Source: Synergistaceae bacterium
GTDB taxonomy: Bacteria > Synergistota > Synergistia > Synergistales > Synergistaceae
DNA length: 5,273 nt
Assembly (NCBI GenBank): GCA_031271065.1
Contig: JAISWP010000172.1
Coordinates: 1 to 5,273 of the forward strand
Reading direction: 5' to 3'
Shown here: one piece after another, positions 1-5,273 of the stretch
Position numbering within the stretch: the first letter of the stretch is position 1
How the letters are laid out: every line of letters begins with the position of its first letter
Position numbers and translations under genes: made by a program
The notes under the pieces: generated by a model
The model's database searches: none
The model's input: the letters and a program-made list of their open reading frames with translations, nothing else
What the model was told of the DNA's origin: nothing

Positions 1-980
1 ACATCGCCCGCTATCGCCGCCAGCGGTACCCCCCGCCTTTTCGCCCTGCGCGCCACGCCTATCACCACTTTGCCGCGCAGACTCTGTACATCCAGACGTC
101 CCTCGCCGCTTATCACCAGATCGGCCCCATCCAGCAGATCGTCGAATCTCACAGTGTCGAGGACTATCTCTATGCCGGGGCGCAGTTCGGCCCCCAGAAA
201 GGCCACCATGCCTCCGCCCATGCCTCCGGCCGCCCCCGCTCCCGGTATACCGGACACATCCAGTCCGAGCTCCTTTTTTACGGTCTCGGAGACGGATCTG
301 AGCTGTCCGTCGAGAAATTCGACCATTTCGGGGTCCGCCCCTTTTTGAGGGGCGAATACATAAGCGGCGCCCGTTTTTCCATAGAGGGGGTTGTCGATAT
401 CGCACATGGCGGTTATCTCTATCTCTCGCAGGGCCGGTAACAATCCGGCTTTGTCGATATGGGATATCCGGGAGAGGTTTTCTCCCACCGGAATGAATTC
501 CCCGCCGCAGCCGTCGGTGAACCGGACTCCGAGGGCGGACGCCGCGCCCGCTCCGAAGTCGTTTGTGCAGCTTCCTCCCAGGCCTATTATTATCTTCTCG
601 CAGCCGCGTTTCGCGGCGTCGGCTATGAGCTGACCGACGCCGTACGTGGTGGTTTTCTCAGGGTGGAGATTTTCCCCGGCAAGAGGCAGCCCCGCGCACG
701 CCGCCATCTCTATGACCGCCGTCGACCCGCCGTCGATCAGTCCGTAAAAAGCGTCCCTGTCCTCCATGTAAGGGCCTTTTGCCGACAGCGTCACCTTCTC
801 TCCGCCGGAGGCGGAAATGAAGGCGTCAACGCTTCCCTCCCCGCCGTCCGCGACGGGAAGCGATATTACCGCCGCGTCCGGAAAGCGGCTTTGTATAACT
901 TCTCCGACAATTTCGCAGAAATCCGCCGAACTCATCGTCCCTTTGAAAGAATCAGGGACGAGCAGCACTTTTTTCACCAT
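1..980 (-). CDS. garK: Type-1 glycerate kinase, C-terminus cut by window edge
   Basis: Transfers phosphate from ATP to D-glycerate, giving a phosphoglycerate (2-phosphoglycerate in the characterised GarK type), in the cytoplasm. 326 residues are visible; the family is usually about 375-385, so some 50 are missing beyond position 1. Family hallmarks appear in order: PDSFKGT (9-15), PVADGGEGS (42-50), IEMAACAGL (90-98), TTTYGVGQL (110-118), GLGGSCTNDFGAG (133-145), CDIDNPLYG (193-201), PQKGA (211-215), GAGAAGGMGGG (247-257) and SGEGRLD (291-297). The ATG at 980 gives the standard N-terminus (short beta strand, then PDSFKG) and follows a G-rich ribosome binding site about 7 nt upstream. The loop reads TNDFGAG where many members have TNDGGAG, probably a subfamily trait. 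It is transcribed away from the oxidoreductase operon, with its own promoter-like sequence near 1028-1056. The symbol follows the family; glxK would be equally valid. No frameshift is seen. Confidence 0.95.
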   Translation of the reverse strand, partial: MVKKVLLVPDSFKGTMSSADFCEIVGEVIQSRFPDAAVISLPVADGGEGSVDAFISASGGEKVTLSAKGPYMEDRDAFYGLIDGGSTAVIEMAACAGLPLAGENLHPEKTTTYGVGQLIADAAKRGCEKIIIGLGGSCTNDFGAGAASALGVRFTDGCGGEFIPVGENLSRISHIDKAGLLPALREIEITAMCDIDNPLYGKTGAAYVFAPQKGADPEMVEFLDGQLRSVSETVKKELGLDVSGIPGAGAAGGMGGGMVAFLGAELRPGIEIVLDTVRFDDLLDGADLVISGEGRLDVQSLRGKVVIGVARRAKRRGVPLAAIAGD

Positions 981-1027
981 TGACGCCCCCCGTTAGCAAT
1001 GAAATTAAGATTCTGCCGACAGAGATA

Positions 1028-1056
1028 TATATACCCCGCTGCGCCGGATATGTCTA
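1028..1056 (-). promoter_or_regulatory. Candidate sigma70-like promoter for the glycerate kinase
   Basis: Read on the minus strand, TAGACA (1056-1051; 5 of 6 match to TTGACA) is followed by a 17-nt spacer and TATATA (1033-1028; 4 of 6 match to TATAAT, within an alternating TA run). The expected transcription start near 1021 would give a leader of about 40 nt before the ATG at 980. Spacing and placement are good, but this comes from consensus matching only. Confidence 0.5.
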
Positions 1057-1104
1057 TATTGCCGGGAACATTTTTTCATGCTCTGGACATGACGATATTG
1101 CTTA

Positions 1105-1132
1105 GTGAATAATAAACTACGTGAATAATAAA
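1105..1132 (+). repeat. Two tandem copies of a 12-bp AT-rich repeat
   Basis: GTGAATAATAAA occurs at 1105-1116 and again at 1121-1132 with no mismatch, a 16-bp period with CTAC between the copies. The pair lies in the divergent intergenic region, upstream of the kinase promoter candidate and about 145 bp before the operon start. Direct repeats of this type can bind a regulator. The block also contains AATAAT, a possible -10 hexamer for the plus-strand operon (TTGCTT at 1099-1104 would be a poor -35 with a 19-nt spacer). The repeat itself is certain; its function is inference. Confidence 0.5.
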
Positions 1133-1158
1133 TGAAGACGGCAGTCCTTCGATGTCCG

Positions 1159-1181
1159 TCCCCAAAAACGTTTTTCGGGGG
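1159..1181. promoter_or_regulatory. Near-perfect palindrome, possible operator or leader hairpin
   Basis: The 12-bp core AAAAACGTTTTT (1164-1175) is fully self-complementary and is flanked by CCCC (1160-1163) and GGGG (1177-1180), with one extra C at 1176 breaking the symmetry. No T-run follows it on either strand, so it does not look like an intrinsic terminator. A dimeric repressor site or an mRNA leader stem-loop are both possible. Confidence 0.35.
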
Positions 1182-1227
1182 AAACTTTCAGGGCGCCGGT
1201 TATTCTGCTGCGAGCTTTATTTTTTCA

Positions 1228-1246
1228 GGGAATATCTCATATTCCC
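1228..1246. promoter_or_regulatory. Perfect 8-3-8 palindrome upstream of the oxidoreductase operon
   Basis: GGGAATAT (1228-1235), a CTC spacer, then ATATTCCC (1239-1246) form an exact inverted repeat ending 14 nt before the ribosome binding site of the first operon gene. The arms have the size and symmetry of a dimeric helix-turn-helix regulator site. As RNA they could form a short hairpin next to the translation start. The T-rich tract (1218-1225) lies before it on the plus strand and becomes an A-rich tract after it on the minus strand, which argues against a terminator. Confidence 0.45.
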
Positions 1247-1260
1247 GGTTGCCGCGGCGG

Positions 1261-1270
1261 AGGAGGGGGG
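1261..1270 (+). promoter_or_regulatory. Ribosome binding site fixing the TTG start of the GlpA-like gene
   Basis: AGGAGGGGGG ends 6 nt before the TTG at 1277. No ATG or GTG start lies between this site and the FAD-binding fold. The next in-frame ATG (1382-1384, residue 36) would remove the GxGxxG motif, so this site decides in favour of TTG. Confidence 0.8.
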
Positions 1271-1276
1271 AAATTT

Positions 1277-2827
1277 TTGGAGGGCGCTGAACTGGATTAT
1301 GATGTTCTGATCATCGGGGCGGGGGTCGTCGGGTGCGCCGCGGCCAGGGAGCTCGCCCGTCACGAAAAGACCGGAACGGGGATGAAACTGAAAATAGGGG
1401 TTCTGGAGAAAGAGCCCGACGTGGGGTTTGGGACGAGCAGCCGTAACAGCGCCGTGATTCACTCCGGCATCAACTATGCCCCCGGCGTCCTGCGGGCTTA
1501 CCTGTGCGTCAGGGGCAATATGATGATGGACAAATTGTGCGCGGAGCTGAAGGTCCCGATCAAACGCATCGGCAAACTGACCGTCGCTCTTACCAAGACG
1601 GACCTGCCGGGGCTTTACAGACAGAAAGATCAGGGCGAAGCCAACGGCGTTCCGGGCATGGAGCTGATGGACAACGCGGAAATGCGGGCCATACAGCCGG
1701 GCATAGAGGGCATTCTGGGGCTCTGGACGCCGACTAGCGCCATTATATCCTCCTATGGCCTGACGATCGGCCTAGCGGAAAACGCCCATGCCAACGGGGT
1801 GGATTTTCACCTGAATTGCGCCGCGGAGTCCATAAAGAGCCCGCCGGCGCGGGGCGGGTCGTTCGAGGTCCGTTGTTCCGGCGGAAGAACGTACAGGTCG
1901 CGTCTGGCGATCAACGCCGCGGGGCTCCGCTGCGGCGAGGTCAGCGCTATGGCGGGGGCGGGGAGCTTCAATATATGGGCGTGCAGGGGCGAGTACTACG
2001 TTTTGGACAAGCGTCTCAACGGTTCTCTCAAAACACTGATATACCCGGTGCCCGGCCCAGGCGACCCGGGGCTGGGCATCCACCTCACCCCCACCGTTGA
2101 CGGCAATATCCTGATCGGTCCGAGCGCGGTATATATTCCGGATGAGGACCGGGAGGACTGCCGCACTACGTCCGGCGTGGCTGCCGCCCTGAGGCGCGAA
2201 GGGCTCAGGTTCCTGCCCGGTCTCGCCGCCTCCGATTTTATCCGGAGTTTTGCGGGCAACCGCCCCAAGCGGACCCCGCCCGAAAAGGGAGGCAACGCCG
2301 ACTTCGTGGTAGAGGAGAGTTCCGTGCCGGGTTTTATCAACCTCGTCGGAATCGAGAGCCCAGGTCTCACCAGCGCTCCCGCTATCGCGGAGATGATTAG
2401 GGATATTGTGAAAAAACACATCCCCATCTCGGAAAGAAGCGGCTTTGCCGCTGAGCGTCCGGGTTTTGCCGGAACCTTCTCCGAACTTCCCCTCGCACGC
2501 CGCGCGGACCTCATCGTAACCGAGCCGGAGTACGGTGAAATCATCTGCCGCTGCGAACAGATCACGAAACGCGAGATACGTCAGGCCATCGAAAATCCTC
2601 TGGGCGCGCGCACCCTGTCCAGCATAAAATACCGCGCCCGCGCGCAGATGGGGCGCTGTCAGGGAGGGTTCTGCGGCCCCAGGATCGTCCGCATGATGCG
2701 CGACGAATACGGGTTTGAGCCGGAGGAATTTTTCCTGCGGGGAAAATCCCGGATGTTCTCCGGACGTGTGAGAGACGCCGGCCTCGGAGAACATCCGGGA
2801 AACCGGGACGAAGGAGGCTGGGTGTAG
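1277..2827 (+). CDS. glpA: GlpA-like FAD-dependent dehydrogenase with C-terminal BFD-like [2Fe-2S] domain
   Basis: A 516-residue flavoprotein of the DAO/GlpA/L-2-hydroxyglutarate dehydrogenase superfamily. Residues 9-44 form the FAD-binding Rossmann fold (GxGxxG at 14-19; acidic E44 ends the second strand). NSAVIHSGINY (57-67) lies in the substrate/FAD region, GLGIHLTPTVDGNILIGP (265-282) is a family signature, and GIESPGLTSAPAI (358-370) closes the flavin site. Residues about 420-480 are a BFD-like domain with C424, C426, C461 and C466 (CxC, then Cx4C), the ligand set for [2Fe-2S]. It likely oxidises glycerol-3-phosphate to dihydroxyacetone phosphate, but the HSGINY segment also resembles L-2-hydroxyglutarate dehydrogenases, so the substrate is unproven and the symbol means glpA-like. 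The TTG start is set by a strong ribosome binding site. The stop TAG shares one base with the next gene's GTG. The last about 30 residues extend past the BFD domain and are encoded by a large inverted repeat. Confidence 0.88.
   Translation: MEGAELDYDVLIIGAGVVGCAAARELARHEKTGTGMKLKIGVLEKEPDVGFGTSSRNSAVIHSGINYAPGVLRAYLCVRGNMMMDKLCAELKVPIKRIGKLTVALTKTDLPGLYRQKDQGEANGVPGMELMDNAEMRAIQPGIEGILGLWTPTSAIISSYGLTIGLAENAHANGVDFHLNCAAESIKSPPARGGSFEVRCSGGRTYRSRLAINAAGLRCGEVSAMAGAGSFNIWACRGEYYVLDKRLNGSLKTLIYPVPGPGDPGLGIHLTPTVDGNILIGPSAVYIPDEDREDCRTTSGVAAALRREGLRFLPGLAASDFIRSFAGNRPKRTPPEKGGNADFVVEESSVPGFINLVGIESPGLTSAPAIAEMIRDIVKKHIPISERSGFAAERPGFAGTFSELPLARRADLIVTEPEYGEIICRCEQITKREIRQAIENPLGARTLSSIKYRARAQMGRCQGGFCGPRIVRMMRDEYGFEPEEFFLRGKSRMFSGRVRDAGLGEHPGNRDEGGWV
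2747..2800. repeat. Perfect 16-bp inverted repeat inside the 3' end of the GlpA-like gene
   Basis: The left arm TCCCGGATGTTCTCCG (2747-2762) is matched exactly by its reverse complement at 2785-2800, with a 22-nt spacer. It encodes residues about 491-508, in the tail beyond the BFD domain, and ends 10 nt before the AAGGAGG ribosome binding site of the next gene. No T-run follows, so it is not a canonical terminator. A stable intercistronic-type mRNA hairpin (processing, stability or translational control) or an inserted palindromic repeat element are the main possibilities. No second copy was noticed in the window. Confidence 0.75.
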
Positions 2828-4107
2828 TGGGCGCGCCCGAAGTTATCGAACGCGGTCTGGCCGTTATCGGCGGGGGACCGGCCGGCCTCGCCGCCGCGAT
2901 AGCGGCCAAAGAAGCCGGGGCCGACGTGGTACTGATAGAGCGGGATCGAATCCTGGGCGGAATTCTAAACCAGTGCATCCACGACGGTTTCGGTTTGCAT
3001 CGCTTCGGCGAGGCGCTGTCCGGTCCCGAGTACGCCGGGCGTTTCATCGACCGCCAAAGAGAGCTGGGTATTCCGGTCATGCGGAACACGATAGTTCTGA
3101 AATTGTCCCGCGACCGGAGGCTTCTGACCTCCCAGGCGGGAAGGCTCACGGAGATACGGGCCGGGGCCGTCGTCCTCGCCACGGGCTGCCGTGAACGCCC
3201 GAGAGGGGCCCTTTCCATTCCGGGACACCGGCCGAGCGGCGTATACACCGCCGGCGCGGCGCAGAGCTTCGTCAACATGGAGAATATCATGCCGGGTAAG
3301 CGCGTCTGTATCCTGGGTTCCGGCGACATCGGCCTCATAATGGCGCGCCGTATGACCCTGGAGGGCGCGAAAGTGGAAGCCGTGTTCGAGATTATGCCCT
3401 GGTCCGGCGGCCTGCCCCGCAATATCCGCCAGTGCCTGTCGGACTACGGCATCCCTCTTTTTCTGAGCACGACGATCGTCGGCGTCTCCGGCATGGGGAG
3501 GCTGGAGGGAGTGACGGCGGCGCGGGTCGACGAACGCGGACAGCCGGTGAAGGGAACGGAGCGGTTCTTCCCCTGCGATACCCTGCTCTTGTCCGTGGGG
3601 CTGATTCCTGAAAATGAACTGGCCAGGGAAGCGGGGATCGCTTTGGATCCGCTCACCGGAGGGGCGCTCGCCGACGAAAATTGCATGACGGACGCCGAGG
3701 GTATTTTTTCATGCGGCAACGCGCTCCACGTCCACGACCTGGCGGATATGGCGTCGGAGGAGGCGGAAAGAGCCGGGAGATGCGCCGCCGCCTACGTCTC
3801 GGGCGGACCTCTTTCCCCGGGCGGCCCGTCCGTCGAGATACGCCCGGGCCTGAATGTCCGCTATGTCGTGCCAGGCCGTGTGTCGCTCCCCGGCGCTTCG
3901 CGCGGCAGAGACGGAGTCGCGCTGGCCTTTCGGGTGACGGCCCCCAGACGCGAGGCCGTTGTGCGTATTACGGGAGGCGATGTGACGGTGAGAGAGGAAA
4001 GATATCCGCGCCTTCACCCCGCCGAGATGGTGTGGACGAGGCTTCGGGGGGAGGACCTGGGCGGACTGGAAAAGCGCGTCCGGGCTCTGGAGGTGAACGT
4101 CTTATGA
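2827..4107 (+). CDS. Pyridine-nucleotide-disulfide-type FAD/NAD(P) oxidoreductase, partner subunit of the GlpA-like dehydrogenase
   Basis: A 426-residue flavoprotein with two dinucleotide-binding folds. The N-terminal FAD site has GGGPAG (15-20) and E38 at the end of the second strand. GGILNQCIHDGFG (44-56) is characteristic of this subfamily, and VVLATGCRERPR (116-127) is the ATG-type motif. The second fold, CILGSGDIGL (161-170), fits NAD(P) binding. DTLLLSVGL (251-259) and FSCGNALHVHDLADMASEEAE (294-314) complete the FAD site. Residues about 335-426 form a C-terminal region typical of this subfamily. No adjacent CxxxxC redox pair is seen, so it is not a classical disulfide reductase. It resembles HcnB, the alpha subunit of octopine/nopaline oxidases and the NADH-active subunit of archaeal proline dehydrogenase complexes, and probably exchanges electrons between NAD(P) and the GlpA-like protein. 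The GTG start is backed by AAGGAGG at 2811-2817 and shares one base with the preceding stop. The gene ends in a 4-nt ATGA overlap with the next, so translation is coupled. Confidence 0.9.
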   Translation: MGAPEVIERGLAVIGGGPAGLAAAIAAKEAGADVVLIERDRILGGILNQCIHDGFGLHRFGEALSGPEYAGRFIDRQRELGIPVMRNTIVLKLSRDRRLLTSQAGRLTEIRAGAVVLATGCRERPRGALSIPGHRPSGVYTAGAAQSFVNMENIMPGKRVCILGSGDIGLIMARRMTLEGAKVEAVFEIMPWSGGLPRNIRQCLSDYGIPLFLSTTIVGVSGMGRLEGVTAARVDERGQPVKGTERFFPCDTLLLSVGLIPENELAREAGIALDPLTGGALADENCMTDAEGIFSCGNALHVHDLADMASEEAERAGRCAAAYVSGGPLSPGGPSVEIRPGLNVRYVVPGRVSLPGASRGRDGVALAFRVTAPRREAVVRITGGDVTVREERYPRLHPAEMVWTRLRGEDLGGLEKRVRALEVNVL

Positions 4108-4505
4108 GCGGCAGCACGATAAAAGGGGAGTTCCTCTGCGTGGTCTGTCCGAACGGATGCATACTAGAGGCCGAATATGAGGAAAAAGGAGAGGGCGGGC
4201 GGGAACTGATCTTTTTTGCCGGAAATCGCTGCGCCCGGGGTGAAAAATGGGTCCGGCAGGAGATAGAGGACCCGATGCGCACCATATCGAGCAGTATTTT
4301 GGTCCGGGGAGGGGATTTCCCCCTTGCAAGCGTTCGCACCACCGCACCCATTCCCCTGACGAAAGTGCGGGACGTTATGGACGAAATTCGGAAGGCGGCT
4401 CTGGACGCCCCGCTCTATATCGGCCAGGTGGTCCTCGTAAACCCCGCCGGCGCTGAAACAAATATCATTGTCACCCGCGGCGTGGCGGCTCTGCGCCATC
4501 GCTGA
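4104..4505 (+). CDS. DUF1667 family small four-cysteine protein
   Basis: A 133-residue protein recognised as DUF1667. The N-terminal segment CVVCPNGC (C12, C15, C19) and C43 in GNRCARGEKW give CxxCxxxC plus a distant Cys. This recalls the N-terminal [4Fe-4S] motif of molybdopterin oxidoreductases and suggests an Fe-S cluster. The rest follows the family pattern: a DPMRTISSSILV strand, PLASVRTTAPIPLTKVRDVM (about 73-92), and a C-terminal IGQVVLVNPAG...IIVTR segment. No signal peptide or membrane segment is seen, so it is cytoplasmic. The ATG overlaps the previous stop (ATGA) and follows GGAGGTGA at 4089-4096 with 7-nt spacing, which fixes this start; the in-frame open region further upstream is only an overlap into the preceding gene. 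In other genomes, from memory (for example the Thermotoga glp cluster), this family sits beside the same two flavoproteins, which supports a role as third subunit. Its biochemical role is not established to my knowledge. Confidence 0.9.
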   Translation: MSGSTIKGEFLCVVCPNGCILEAEYEEKGEGGRELIFFAGNRCARGEKWVRQEIEDPMRTISSSILVRGGDFPLASVRTTAPIPLTKVRDVMDEIRKAALDAPLYIGQVVLVNPAGAETNIIVTRGVAALRHR

Positions 4506-4554
4506 GAGGGGCCGAACACAAAACCCGCCGCGATATGTTCACGTTTTCGCGCTC

Positions 4555-5273
4555 CTATTGCACGATAACCTTGTCGCCGTCTTTTATGCTGGCGCCTCCG
4601 AAAACTATCACTCTGTCTCCGGAGACGACTCCCTCCGTTATCTGCAGGAAATTTCCCTGTCTGAGGCCCGTTCTGACATCCCTCCGGCGAGCCGCGCCGT
4701 CCTGCTCGATGAAGATATACTCTCCTTCCCCGCCTCTCTGCACCGCGCTCTCCGGCAGAAGCACCGCGTCTTTGAACTCCCTTTCCACGATCGCCGCCTG
4801 GCCGAACATGCCGGGGCGGAGACGGTTTCCCACCGCCTCGTTGTCCAGTTCTATCTCCACGGCGCTCGTGCGGGTAGACGGGTCGACGTAAGGGTCGATC
4901 CTCGTGACCTTTCCGTTGAACTCCTCGTCTGGCAGGGCGTCGAATTTCAGGATGACGTCCATTCCGGGCTTCACAGAGAATATGCGGACCTCCGGTATCC
5001 GGAAGGTCGCCTTGAGCCTTCTCAGATCGGCTATGTCGACTATGGGCGAGCTCGGGGATATCATCGCTCCCTGCGTGAGGGAATAGTCAGACAGCACCGT
5101 TCCGTCTATGGAGGAGTGCATTATGTAGTCCTGCTGGGTCGACTTGACCCGCCCCAGTTCCGCCGCCGCCTGCCGTTCCTTCGCCATCGCCGCGTTGTGT
5201 CCGGCTCTGGCGCTGGCGAAGGCCGTCGCTATGGAGTCGTACTGCTGCTGGGTGCTGAACCCCTCTTTGAGCA
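4555..5273 (-). CDS. RND efflux periplasmic adaptor (HlyD/AcrA family), N-terminus beyond window edge
   Basis: 238 C-terminal residues and the TAG stop (4557-4555) are visible; the frame stays open to the right edge with no start, so perhaps 120-150 residues, including the signal or lipoprotein sequence, are missing. Visible residues 1 to about 46 are an Ala/Gln/Lys-rich helix, the second arm of the coiled-coil hairpin. Residues about 48-82 are the second lipoyl half-motif (MHSSIDGTVLSDYSLTQGAM...VDIADL). Residues about 86-162 are the beta-barrel, with the hallmark IDPYVDPSTRTSAVEIELDN and LRPGMFGQ. The remainder is the membrane-proximal domain (VLLPESAV...GDRVIVFGGASIKDGDKVIV). The protein would bridge an inner-membrane RND pump and an outer-membrane channel; pump and channel genes are not in the window. 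Transport substrate cannot be inferred. It converges on the DUF1667 gene with a 49-bp gap and is probably unrelated to that operon. Confidence 0.92.
   Translation of the reverse strand, partial: LKEGFSTQQQYDSIATAFASARAGHNAAMAKERQAAAELGRVKSTQQDYIMHSSIDGTVLSDYSLTQGAMISPSSPIVDIADLRRLKATFRIPEVRIFSVKPGMDVILKFDALPDEEFNGKVTRIDPYVDPSTRTSAVEIELDNEAVGNRLRPGMFGQAAIVEREFKDAVLLPESAVQRGGEGEYIFIEQDGAARRRDVRTGLRQGNFLQITEGVVSGDRVIVFGGASIKDGDKVIVQ

Noticed and set aside
459..983. 174-residue plus-strand open frame
   Set aside because: Lies opposite the glycerate kinase, whose motifs are conserved throughout; no recognisable product.
1137..1276. Riboswitch in the operon leader
   Set aside because: Hairpins exist, but no conserved core of a known riboswitch class was recognised, so no class is called.
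2724..2736. Small AGGAA-TTT-TTCCT inverted repeat in the GlpA-like gene
   Set aside because: A 5-bp stem inside coding sequence is within chance expectation.
1772..2794. Long 340-residue open frame on the minus strand
   Set aside because: It is antisense to the clearly recognised GlpA-like gene and shows no family motif; long antisense frames are expected in GC-rich coding DNA.
2562..3422. 286-residue minus-strand open frame
   Set aside because: Arg/Pro/Ser-rich composition with no motif, lying opposite the end of the GlpA-like gene and the start of its partner; a shadow frame.
3681..4103. Upstream extension of the DUF1667 frame, adding 141 residues
   Set aside because: The extension is Arg-rich, overlaps the conserved C-terminal part of the partner oxidoreductase, and the ATG at 4104 has an ideal ribosome binding site and gives the normal family N-terminus.
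4506..4554. Possible bidirectional terminator between the convergent genes
   Set aside because: Only weak pairings are present (CGCGA 4529-4533 with TCGCG 4547-4551; GAACA 4514-4518 with TGTTC 4536-4540), with long loops and no adjacent T-run.
1..5273. CRISPR array, tRNA/rRNA genes, insertion sequences
   Set aside because: No repeat-spacer periodicity, no tRNA- or rRNA-like sequence and no transposase or terminal-repeat pair was found.

Overview
The window is GC-rich chromosomal DNA holding five protein genes, two of them cut by the window edges. Strong purine-rich ribosome binding sites, TTG and GTG starts and tightly overlapping genes mark it as bacterial. An RND/HlyD-type periplasmic adaptor at the right edge implies an outer membrane. 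The central three-gene redox cassette is, from memory, common in anaerobes such as Clostridia, Thermotogae and Synergistota. Together these suggest a diderm anaerobe with high GC, possibly Synergistota, but this is inference and no phylogenetic marker is present.

Layout: (1) 1-980, minus strand, a type-1 glycerate kinase lacking its C-terminus. (2) 981-1276, a divergent intergenic region with a good sigma70-like promoter for the kinase, a 12-bp direct repeat in two copies, and two palindromes upstream of the plus-strand operon. (3) 1277-4505, plus strand, a three-gene operon in which each gene overlaps the next by 1 or 4 nt. Its products are a GlpA-like DAO-fold FAD dehydrogenase with a C-terminal BFD-like [2Fe-2S] domain, a two-dinucleotide-domain pyridine-nucleotide oxidoreductase, and a small four-cysteine DUF1667 protein. 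(4) 4506-4554, a 49-bp convergent gap with no convincing terminator. (5) 4555-5273, minus strand, the C-terminal part of an efflux periplasmic adaptor.

The three operon products most likely form one multi-flavin, iron-sulfur dehydrogenase. The first subunit would oxidise a hydroxy substrate, with glycerol-3-phosphate the default guess from its family. Electrons would pass through its [2Fe-2S] centre to the second flavoprotein, which has a second nucleotide-binding fold able to serve NAD(P). The DUF1667 protein could carry a further Fe-S cluster. The divergent glycerate kinase feeds glycerate into lower glycolysis, so the locus as a whole looks devoted to three-carbon (glycerol/glycerate) catabolism. 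The adaptor gene is probably unrelated.

The least explained structures are a perfect 16-bp inverted repeat inside the 3' end of the first operon gene, just before the next gene's ribosome binding site, and the perfect 8-3-8 palindrome about 30 bp before the operon start.
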